Below are positions 1-3,975 of a stretch of DNA of 5,671 nucleotides, piece by piece (within the stretch, counting starts at the first letter, position 1; every line of letters begins with the position of its first letter). Below the pieces are notes generated by a model, which saw only the letters and a program-made list of their open reading frames with translations, was not told where the DNA came from and ran no database searches. This stretch comes from Oscillospiraceae bacterium (GTDB taxonomy: Bacteria > Bacillota > Clostridia > Oscillospirales > Ruminococcaceae): NCBI GenBank assembly GCA_017544185.1, contig JAFYEQ010000029.1, forward strand, positions 1 to 5,671, written 5' to 3'. The translations under genes were made by a program, and so were the position numbers.

Positions 1-1008
1 ACCATCACCGCCGACAAGTCCACCGTGACCAGCGGCTCCGCAGAGAAGATCACCGTCACCATCAAGGCCGATGGCCTGTCGAACATGGCGTATATCATGC
101 CCGACGTAAGGCTCCAGAGGTACGCAGACACATCATGGGTGCGGGTAAAGCCCAATACCACCCTCAATCCCGTGATCATAGGCAAGGCTCAGCTGGGGAA
201 GATAAGCGAGACCGAGTACAGCCGCTCCGCAAAGCTGGTATTCACCCCCGACCTCTACGCCGACAATATAGCTCCGGGGCATTACCGTCTGGCGATACCC
301 GTATCCGCGGGGACCAAGACCATCACCCTCTATCATGAGTTCGACATCACCAAGAACGGCTTCTCCACCGCGGACAAGCAGGCCTACGACATACGCTCCA
401 CTCAGAAGATATCCTTTGAGACTTACCTCAACAAGGATGAGAACGTATACCCCAGGGTCAACGAGCTGTACTTCAGGGAGGACGGCAAGTGGGTGCTGGT
501 ATCCCCCAAGAAGGGCAGAGAGTTCGCGTCGGGCACCGTGAGCGCCAAGGGCGGCTCCACCTATACCTCTGTGCTGGATCTTACCCGCTATGACAAGACA
601 GAGCTGAAGACAGGACGGTACATGGTATACGTAGGTGACGGCATCAGGAGCGAGTTCCGCCTGACCAACCCCGTAGACGTGGAAGCATACCAGATCCCCG
701 CGCAGAACAAGGGCAACATCAAGGTAAGGCTCATCCTCCACTGCCGCAAGTACGACAGTGTGGACATCACCAAGTACGGCGAGCTGTACTACTACTCCAA
801 CGGCAAGTGGGAGAAGATGGAGAGCAAGAAGACTTATCTCCCCGGCGACCTGCATCTGGAGAAGGGCATGGTATATATGCAGGACTACCTGATCACCGAC
901 TTCTACAAGGCACGCGGCATGAAGTCCGGCAGATATGCCATCAGGCTCTATACCTCCACGGGGGAGTATGCCGACGTATACTTCGATCTTGAGATAGAAG
1001 AGCAGTGA
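1..1008 (+). CDS. C-terminal part of a protein with three tandem Ig-like beta domains (5' end outside window)
   Basis: The frame is open from base 1 to the TGA at 1006-1008 (335 visible residues); the true start lies upstream, and the GTG at 25 is an internal valine codon. The protein consists of three similar modules of about 100-115 residues, at roughly 1-118, 126-222 and 230-333. Each has a strand ending in a W motif (SWVRVKP at W46, KWVLVSP at W164, KWEKMES at W270) and, 40-47 residues later, a G-x-Y turn leading into the last strand (PGHYRL, TGRYMV, SGRYAI). This resembles bacterial Ig-like repeat domains of secreted or cell-wall proteins in Firmicutes, possibly the Big_14 type (inference, no search run). 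It ends in EIEEQ, with no LPXTG motif, C-terminal membrane helix or charged tail, so any signal peptide, lipobox or enzymatic domain must be in the missing N-terminal part. Role unknown; extracellular adhesion or sensing is a guess. A terminator follows directly. Confidence 0.85.
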   Translation, partial: TITADKSTVTSGSAEKITVTIKADGLSNMAYIMPDVRLQRYADTSWVRVKPNTTLNPVIIGKAQLGKISETEYSRSAKLVFTPDLYADNIAPGHYRLAIPVSAGTKTITLYHEFDITKNGFSTADKQAYDIRSTQKISFETYLNKDENVYPRVNELYFREDGKWVLVSPKKGREFASGTVSAKGGSTYTSVLDLTRYDKTELKTGRYMVYVGDGIRSEFRLTNPVDVEAYQIPAQNKGNIKVRLILHCRKYDSVDITKYGELYYYSNGKWEKMESKKTYLPGDLHLEKGMVYMQDYLITDFYKARGMKSGRYAIRLYTSTGEYADVYFDLEIEEQ

Positions 1009-1035
1009 CCGTCTGACGGCAGCTGCTGATAAGAC

Positions 1036-1074
1036 ACGGGTCTGCTGCGATATGGCGGCAGACCCGTTTGTTTT
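1036..1074 (+). terminator. Rho-independent terminator of the Ig-like protein gene
   Basis: A perfect 9-bp stem, CGGGTCTGC (1037-1045) with GCAGACCCG (1058-1066), extended by A1036-T1067, is followed by the T-rich run TTTGTTTT (1067-1074). It lies 28 bp after the stop codon and separates this gene from the repeat array. Confidence 0.9.
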
Positions 1075-1099
1075 AAAGGTCTAAAGGGACAAGGGACGA

Positions 1100-1126
1100 G
1101 GGATGCAACTGCTAACGCAGTTGCTA
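1100..1126. repeat. 27-bp palindromic insert in heptamer array, copy 1
   Basis: GGGAT is followed by a perfect inverted repeat, GCAACTGC (1105-1112), loop TAAC, GCAGTTGC (1117-1124), then TA. The preceding unit is the rare variant GGGACGA. It is part of a 51-bp exact direct repeat (1084-1134) shared with 1216-1266. Confidence 0.9.
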
Positions 1127-1169
1127 GGGACAAGAGACAAGGGACAAGAGACAAGGGACAAGAGACAAT

Positions 1170-1234
1170 GGGCAAGGGACAAGGGGCAAGGGACAAGAGA
1201 CAAGGGACAAGGGGCAAGGGACAAGGGACGAGGG
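1170..1234 (+). other. Predicted G-quadruplex motifs in the heptamer array
   Basis: Runs of at least three G separated by 3-4 bases occur as four tracts at 1170-1192 and five tracts at 1204-1234 (loops CAA, ACAA, ACGA). This fits the standard G3+N1-7 motif. Folding is predicted from the pattern only. Confidence 0.6.
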
Positions 1235-1258
1235 ATGCAACTGCTAACGCAGTTGCTA
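1232..1258. repeat. 27-bp palindromic insert in heptamer array, copy 2
   Basis: Identical to the insert at 1100-1126, with palindrome arms at 1237-1244 and 1249-1256, and again preceded by a GGGACGA unit. The exact 51-bp repeat is 1216-1266, offset by 132 bp from copy 1. The identical flanking units point to duplication of a whole array segment rather than two independent insertions. Confidence 0.9.
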
Positions 1259-1289
1259 GGGACAAGGGACAAGAGACAAGGGACAAGAA

Positions 1290-1340
1290 ACGTTCAAACA
1301 TCCAGTTCCCGTTCGTAGGGGCCGACCTGCGTGTCGGCCC
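1290..1340 (+). repeat. Hairpin repeat element, copy A (plus orientation)
   Basis: The element begins with ACGTTCAAA (1290-1298), has CCAG at 1302-1305, and ends with a conserved 28-bp unit (1313-1340): TCGTA followed by GGGGCCGAC, loop CTGCGT, GTCGGCCC. The stem 1319-1326 / 1333-1340 is a perfect 8 bp. A second copy lies inverted at 2929-2983. It abuts the heptamer array on its left and ends 16 bp before the DUF998 stop codon. No T-run follows on either strand, so it is not a standard intrinsic terminator, though it could act as an RNA stabiliser for the minus-strand operon. Confidence 0.85.
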
Positions 1341-1356
1341 TGCATCTATTTGTCGT

Positions 1357-2001
1357 TTAGTCCTTACGTGTGAAGAGCCATATCCCCAGCACTGCATTAA
1401 AGCCCACCGCGGCGAACACGCTGAAGCGCTCCACTATGCCGAAATACTCGGGCGGCACGGCTCCCTGTCCTATGGCGCCTATGAACATCATCGCCAGCGC
1501 GATGGCTGCGAACACGCCTATGATGCGCTGTTCACCGCCGCGTGGATCCTTATGCCGCGCCCCTGCTATGATCAGCAGTATCAGCGATACTATGGACAGC
1601 AGCACCACGGCTGCGGTGACGACGATATGCATGGTCTCCTGCATGCCTGCTATCTCCTTGCCGCTGTCCGACAGCGGGAACATCTGATAGCCGATCCGCG
1701 AGATCCACTCCATGATGCAGTACAGGTATACCCCCAGCTTGAACAGCTTCGGCAGCTCCTTTTCCGACACGTATACGGTCACACAGGTGATGCACATCAC
1801 GCTGCAGGTGTCGTATACCGCAGCGAGCCTGTCCCAGAGCATCCTTGAGGGAGCGTTCACGGCGGAAAGGTCGCTCACCGCCTGTGCCAGAGCGTCATAC
1901 CCCGGGAAGGCCAGAGGCGAGAATATCACCGCCGCTGCATACGACAGCAGGCTGAACGCTCCTGTGATGCCGAGTATGCTCAAAAGTCTCCTATCCTTCA
2001 T
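1357..2001 (-). CDS. DUF998 family integral membrane protein
   Basis: 214 residues with about six hydrophobic helices (approx. 8-29, 61-79, 86-108, 125-147, 160-181, 190-211). Family-like features are the segment after helix 1, GYDALAQAVSDLSA (34-47), which matches the conserved S-D-L motif; YQMFPLSDSG (105-114) before helix 4; MQETMHIVVTA (120-130); and ERFSVFAAVGFN (191-202) in the last helix. DUF998 proteins have no established reaction; they are often encoded beside TetR-type regulators, as here. The ATG at 1999-2001 lies inside the last codons of the tetR gene (11-bp overlap, 1991-2001). A weak AGGA nine bases upstream suggests translation coupled to the regulator. The stop is TAA at 1357-1359. 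Likely repressed by the upstream regulator and perhaps involved in handling its ligand (inference). Confidence 0.85.
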   Translation of the reverse strand: MKDRRLLSILGITGAFSLLSYAAAVIFSPLAFPGYDALAQAVSDLSAVNAPSRMLWDRLAAVYDTCSVMCITCVTVYVSEKELPKLFKLGVYLYCIMEWISRIGYQMFPLSDSGKEIAGMQETMHIVVTAAVVLLSIVSLILLIIAGARHKDPRGGEQRIIGVFAAIALAMMFIGAIGQGAVPPEYFGIVERFSVFAAVGFNAVLGIWLFTRKD

Positions 2002-2587
2002 CAGTCTTCATCCTTTCGCAAAACCAGTGTATGGCGGCCTTCATATCAGCGGTCATCTCTCCGACGGAGGCTCTTCCTGCAGTGACCGCGTCCATATGCG
2101 CGTCCACCATGGCGTGTACCGTCATGGCGTACACATACGCCGCCGTGTCCACGTCCTCGTTCTTCATCCTGCCGTGTACCGTGAGCCCGTAGAACAGCCC
2201 TCTCACGGCGGCGATCATCCGCTCCTGTTCGGCCAGTATGATCTGTGCTGCGGCGGGGGAGGTGCTCCTCTCGGAGTACAGCACCTTGAACAGCGATATC
2301 ATATCCCCGTCGGATATGAAGCGGAGATACCCCTCCATGCTCTCGGTCAGTATCTGCTCCAGTGTGCCGTCGAAGCGCATATCTGCCTGTGGAGCCCCCT
2401 GTGCCGATCTTGCGCGGATATGCTCGTACATAGCGGCTATGATCTCATCCTTCGAGCTGAAGTGATTGTACAGCGACGGCTTCTTTATACCCAGCCTGTC
2501 CGCTATCATCGACAGCGACACGGCTCTCAGCCCGTGCTCTGCGGCAAGCTCGAATGTGGCCTGCAGTATATCTTCCTTCCGTGACAT
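1991..2587 (-). CDS. TetR/AcrR family transcriptional repressor
   Basis: 198 residues when started at the ATG 2585-2587 (MSRKEDILQATF). An ATG four codons earlier (2597-2599) is rejected because it overlaps the strong GGAGG site that serves the chosen start. The N-terminal domain is classic TetR: helix 1 at about 4-18, then SLSMIADRLGIKKPSLYNHFSSKDEI (24-49) forming the helix-turn-helix with the K-x-S-L-Y-N-H-F recognition segment (36-43). The rest (about 50-198) is a helical ligand-binding domain with the pattern of TetR dimers; its ligand cannot be read from sequence. It is the first gene of an operon with the DUF998 gene. A perfect 18-bp palindrome overlaps its own predicted transcription start, which argues for autorepression released by a small ligand. 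A matching site upstream of the hydrolase at 3037 suggests a second target. Confidence 0.93.
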   Translation of the reverse strand: MSRKEDILQATFELAAEHGLRAVSLSMIADRLGIKKPSLYNHFSSKDEIIAAMYEHIRARSAQGAPQADMRFDGTLEQILTESMEGYLRFISDGDMISLFKVLYSERSTSPAAAQIILAEQERMIAAVRGLFYGLTVHGRMKNEDVDTAAYVYAMTVHAMVDAHMDAVTAGRASVGEMTADMKAAIHWFCERMKTDEG

Positions 2588-2592
2588 AGCGT

Positions 2593-2597
2593 CCTCC
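2593..2597 (-). promoter_or_regulatory. Ribosome binding site deciding the tetR start
   Basis: GGAGG on the minus strand, five bases before the ATG at 2585-2587. It overlaps the alternative upstream ATG (2597-2599), which therefore cannot use it. Confidence 0.85.
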
Positions 2598-2606
2598 ATA
2601 TCATAA

Positions 2607-2624
2607 AACTATCATCTGATAGTT
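2607..2624. promoter_or_regulatory. TetR operator (perfect 18-bp palindrome)
   Basis: AACTATCA-TC-TGATAGTT has perfect 8-bp arms around a 2-bp centre. It begins at the base next to the -10 box (2625-2630) and covers the predicted start near 2618, so a bound repressor would block RNA polymerase. Size and position are typical for TetR autoregulation; assignment to this regulator is inferred from location. Confidence 0.8.
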
Positions 2625-2653
2625 ATTATACTACCGAACGTTAGCTTTGTCAA
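2625..2653 (-). promoter_or_regulatory. Sigma-A promoter of the tetR-DUF998 operon
   Basis: On the minus strand, TTGACA (2648-2653) and TATAAT (2625-2630) are separated by exactly 17 bp, a full consensus match. The predicted start is near 2618, giving a leader of about 30 nt. Such a strong promoter fits a system held off by a repressor. Confidence 0.88.
2631..2644. promoter_or_regulatory. Possible degenerate second operator within the promoter spacer
   Basis: CTACCGAACGTTAG is an imperfect palindrome (five of seven pairs). It shares the outer pattern CTAnC....GnTAG with the core of the perfect operator, 22 bp centre to centre, i.e. about two helical turns. Weak evidence. Confidence 0.3.
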
Positions 2654-2693
2654 TACCCCGATCAGTCAAGATCTGCACATATCGCTCCCGCTC

Positions 2694-2714
2694 GTTTGTG
2701 CATATATCACAAAC
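2694..2714. promoter_or_regulatory. Unassigned inverted repeat GTTTGTG-N7-CACAAAC
   Basis: Perfect 7-bp arms (2694-2700 and 2708-2714) around CATATAT, without a following T-run. Its centre is about 59 bp before the predicted tRNA-Pro start. It resembles a binding site for a dimeric regulator more than a terminator; the protein is unknown. Confidence 0.4.
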
Positions 2715-2727
2715 AAATGGGAATGCC

Positions 2728-2756
2728 TTGACGATCATGCGATAATATGGTAAAAT
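2728..2756 (+). promoter_or_regulatory. Sigma-A promoter of tRNA-Pro
   Basis: TTGACG (2728-2733), a 17-bp spacer and TAAAAT (2751-2756). The predicted start at about 2763 leaves only one or two bases of 5' leader before the mature tRNA. Confidence 0.8.
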
Positions 2757-2764
2757 AACGGAAG

Positions 2765-2841
2765 CGGGGCGTAACTCAGTTTGGTAGAGTGCTTGCTTTG
2801 GGAGCAAGATGCCGCAGGTTCAAGTCCTGTCGCCCCGACCA
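2765..2841 (+). tRNA. tRNA-Pro (anticodon UGG), CCA encoded
   Basis: A 77-base cloverleaf. The acceptor stem CGGGGCG (2765-2771) pairs perfectly with CGCCCCG (2831-2837), then discriminator A2838 and encoded CCA (2839-2841). D stem ACTC/GAGT (2774-2777, 2787-2790); anticodon stem CTTGC/GCAAG (2792-2796, 2804-2808) around loop TTTGGGA, anticodon TGG at 2799-2801; T stem GCAGG/CCTGT (2814-2818, 2826-2830) with loop TTCAAGT. UGG reads CCA/CCG and, when modified, other proline codons. It appears to be a single-gene unit with its own promoter. Confidence 0.97.
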
Positions 2842-2873
2842 TCGGGCGGTGCCCGATCCCATCTCGCAGATGG
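2841..2873 (+). other. Two tandem short hairpins directly after tRNA-Pro
   Basis: ATCGGGC-GGT-GCCCGAT (2841-2857) begins at the last base of CCA, and CCATCT-CGC-AGATGG (2859-2873) follows one base later. Neither has a T-run. They may help 3' processing or act as a weak or Rho-assisted stop; read-through toward the gene at 3037 is possible. Confidence 0.55.
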
Positions 2874-2893
2874 ATCTCTGTGGGTGGAGTAGT

Positions 2894-2922
2894 TTGCGGC
2901 TCGGTAACTTTTATGTGATAGT
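2894..2922 (+). promoter_or_regulatory. Weak candidate promoter for the hydrolase gene
   Basis: TTGCGG (2894-2899), a 17-bp spacer and GATAGT (2917-2922), with TG at 2914-2915 as an extended -10. The match is mediocre, but its -10 lies inside the operator-like site 2906-2923. No better promoter is visible in 2842-3036. Confidence 0.35.
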
Positions 2923-2923
2923 T
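2906..2923. promoter_or_regulatory. Second copy of the TetR operator, upstream of the hydrolase
   Basis: AACTTTTA-TG-TGATAGTT matches the perfect operator at 2607-2624 in 15 of 18 positions, with the right half identical and the left half 6/8. It starts 131 bp before the hydrolase ATG and overlaps the only candidate promoter there. This suggests that the TetR repressor also controls the hydrolase (inference). Confidence 0.55.
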
Positions 2924-2928
2924 CCCGT

Positions 2929-2983
2929 GGGCTGACACGCAGGTCAGCCCCTACGAAGCGAGCGGCGGCTGGCTTTTGAACGT
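2929..2983 (-). repeat. Hairpin repeat element, copy B (minus orientation)
   Basis: Reading the minus strand: ACGTTCAAA (2975-2983), CCAG, then the 28-bp unit (2929-2956) with stem GGGCTGAC / GTCAGCCC (2929-2936 / 2943-2950). It matches copy A (1290-1340) at 26 of 28 positions in the hairpin unit; the two differences are a paired C-G to T-A change, so the stem is preserved. The middle spacer differs in length (18 against 14 bases). Confidence 0.85.
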
Positions 2984-2992
2984 CCCCGTCAT

Positions 2993-3013
2993 CTCAACTC
3001 TCCACTCTCAACG
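2993..3013 (-). repeat. Short heptamer tandem repeat beside element copy B
   Basis: Three 7-bp units on the plus strand: CTCAACT, CTCCACT, CTCAACG; purine-rich on the minus strand. As in copy A, a purine-rich heptamer array stands just before ACGTTCAAA when read in element orientation. Confidence 0.65.
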
Positions 3014-3036
3014 CTGACTATTGTAGGTATGACGAT

Positions 3037-3807
3037 ATGGCTGAACTTATTATAAAGCTGTACTCCAATGCGCTCAAGCGCTCTGTTTCCTTCGATATGT
3101 GCATACCCGATCCCATCAATGCGGATGATGAGTATGCGGACAGACCTATGAAGACGCTCTTCCTGCTCCATGGGTATAACAGCTCTGCGACCAACTGGGT
3201 GCCTCAGCATCTGGCGGAGAAGTACAAGTTCGCTGTGGTGATGCCTACGGGGAACAATTCCTTCTGGCTGGACGGAGTGGCTACGGGCCATAACTACGGC
3301 ACGTTCCTCTGTGAGGAGCTGGTGAACTTCATACGCCGCACCTTCCATCTGGCACTCACACCCGATGATACCTACATCATGGGCGTGGGCATGGGCGGCT
3401 TCGGCGCGATACACTCTGCGCTGATGTATTCCGATACCTTCGGCAAGGCTGCGGGGATATCCTCTGCCATGCTGATACATGATATAGCTCACATGGCTCC
3501 CGGCACGGACAACGGTACCGCCAACTATCCTTTTTACTATGCGATATTCGGCGACACCGAGACGGTAGAGGAGAGCGACAACAATCCGGAGAACATAGCC
3601 AAGTGGCTCAAGGACGAGGGAGGACGGCTCCCCGAGATATATATGACCTGCGGCACGGAGGACACGCTCCTTGAGAACAACAGGCAGTTCCATGAGTATC
3701 TCGACCTGATAAACTTCCCGCACAAGTACATGGAGTCTCCCGGCGGTCATGATGACTTCTTCAGAGACCAGTACACCGTGAAGTTCATAGATATGATGAT
3801 GAAGTGA
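3037..3807 (+). CDS. Alpha/beta hydrolase, esterase D / tributyrin esterase-like, nucleophile Ser replaced by Gly
   Basis: 256 residues, full length for the family (PF00756-type putative esterases). Visible features: strand and oxyanion-loop segment LFLLHGYNSS (41-50); VVMPTGNNSFW (67-77); nucleophile elbow YIMGVGMGGFGA (113-124); acid segment TCGTEDTLL with D209; PGGHDDFF with H238. In active relatives the elbow reads G-x-S-x-G-G; here position 118 is Gly (GGC, 3388-3390), one A-to-G step from AGC, while Asp and His are kept. The protein may be catalytically dead, a binding protein, or the base may be a mutation or sequencing error. No signal peptide or membrane helix, so cytoplasmic. The ATG at 3037 has only a weak AGG nine bases upstream; no better start is in frame. 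Active relatives cleave short acyl esters or S-formylglutathione. A possible TetR operator lies upstream and a strong terminator follows. Confidence 0.9.
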   Translation: MAELIIKLYSNALKRSVSFDMCIPDPINADDEYADRPMKTLFLLHGYNSSATNWVPQHLAEKYKFAVVMPTGNNSFWLDGVATGHNYGTFLCEELVNFIRRTFHLALTPDDTYIMGVGMGGFGAIHSALMYSDTFGKAAGISSAMLIHDIAHMAPGTDNGTANYPFYYAIFGDTETVEESDNNPENIAKWLKDEGGRLPEIYMTCGTEDTLLENNRQFHEYLDLINFPHKYMESPGGHDDFFRDQYTVKFIDMMMK

Positions 3808-3839
3808 CCAAAGAGGACGGCAGGCCGTCCTCTTTTTGG
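3808..3839 (+). terminator. Rho-independent terminator of the hydrolase gene
   Basis: A 9-bp stem, AGAGGACGG (3812-3820) with CCGTCCTCT (3825-3833), loop CAGG, then TTTT (3834-3837). The flanking CCAA / TTGG bases can extend the pairing. It begins right after the stop codon. Confidence 0.93.
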
Positions 3840-3868
3840 TAGAGCGGGGAGATATCCCCGGCTCTGCC
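3838..3868. other. Strong hairpin between the terminator and the comM promoter
   Basis: GGTAGAGC pairs with GCTCTGCC (one G-T wobble), and GGGGA with TCCCC around loop GATA, with one bulged G at 3860. No T-run follows on either strand. It overlaps the last two bases of the terminator and lies 36 bp before the comM -35 box, outside the predicted comM transcript. Confidence 0.6.
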
Positions 3869-3903
3869 GCAATGGAGAAGGCATATCGTTCAAAGATATA
3901 CTA

Positions 3904-3932
3904 TTGATATTTTTATCCATATGTGATATAAT
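3904..3932 (+). promoter_or_regulatory. Sigma-A promoter of comM
   Basis: TTGATA (3904-3909), a 17-bp spacer and TATAAT (3927-3932), with an extended -10 TG at 3924-3925. The predicted start is near 3939, giving a leader of about 37 nt. The surrounding A/T-rich sequence contrasts with the GC-rich genes. Confidence 0.85.
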
Positions 3933-3964
3933 ACACTTATGATGTCCGATCGCTCCGGATCTGC

Positions 3965-3970
3965 GGAGGT
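3965..3970 (+). promoter_or_regulatory. Ribosome binding site of comM
   Basis: GGAGGT five bases before the ATG at 3976; this fixes the start codon. Confidence 0.85.
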
Positions 3971-3975
3971 GTTCT

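Larger units (their letters stand above)
1086..1286 (+). repeat. Heptanucleotide tandem array, consensus GGGACAA, with two palindromic interruptions
   Basis: Read in strict 7-bp register there are 21 complete units: two at 1086-1099, fifteen at 1127-1231 and four at 1259-1286. Most are GGGACAA; variants are GAGACAA, GGGGCAA, TGGGCAA and GGGACGA. The same 27-bp insert breaks the array at 1100-1126 and 1232-1258. One strand is almost purely G/A/C (purine-rich), the other pyrimidine-rich. Because 7 is not a multiple of 3, the array is open in several frames on both strands and yields repetitive peptides (GTRDKGQ on +, LSLVPCP on -); these are not genes, having no RBS and no non-repeat sequence. 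Together with the hairpin element at 1290-1340 it fills the 348-bp space between the Ig-like gene and the DUF998 gene. Confidence 0.95.

Noticed and set aside
1086..1286. CRISPR array
   Set aside because: Repeats are 7 bp and contiguous, with no unique 25-40 bp spacers and no cas genes in the window.
1319..1340. Intrinsic terminator of the DUF998 operon
   Set aside because: The stem is strong, but the minus-strand sequence after it (CTACGAACGGG) has no T-run.
948..1397. Minus-strand frame of 149 residues and other repetitive frames across the heptamer array (LSLVPCP / GTRDKGQ peptides)
   Set aside because: A 7-bp array lacking stops is open in several frames; these frames have no RBS and consist almost only of the repeat.
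1712..2584. 290-residue plus-strand frame opposite the tetR and DUF998 genes
   Set aside because: Shadow of two well-supported minus-strand genes; its His/Tyr-rich low-complexity peptide matches no domain.
2597..2599. Upstream ATG as the tetR start
   Set aside because: It overlaps the GGAGG that is well spaced for the ATG at 2585-2587, and has no RBS of its own.
2735..2938. 67-residue minus-strand frame containing GATGLEPAASCSQSKHSTKLSYAP
   Set aside because: It is the antisense of tRNA-Pro, a peptide pattern familiar from mis-annotated frames over tRNA genes; it has no independent coding evidence.
2989..3750. 253-residue minus-strand frame opposite the hydrolase
   Set aside because: Antisense shadow; the plus strand carries recognisable alpha/beta hydrolase motifs and a terminator.
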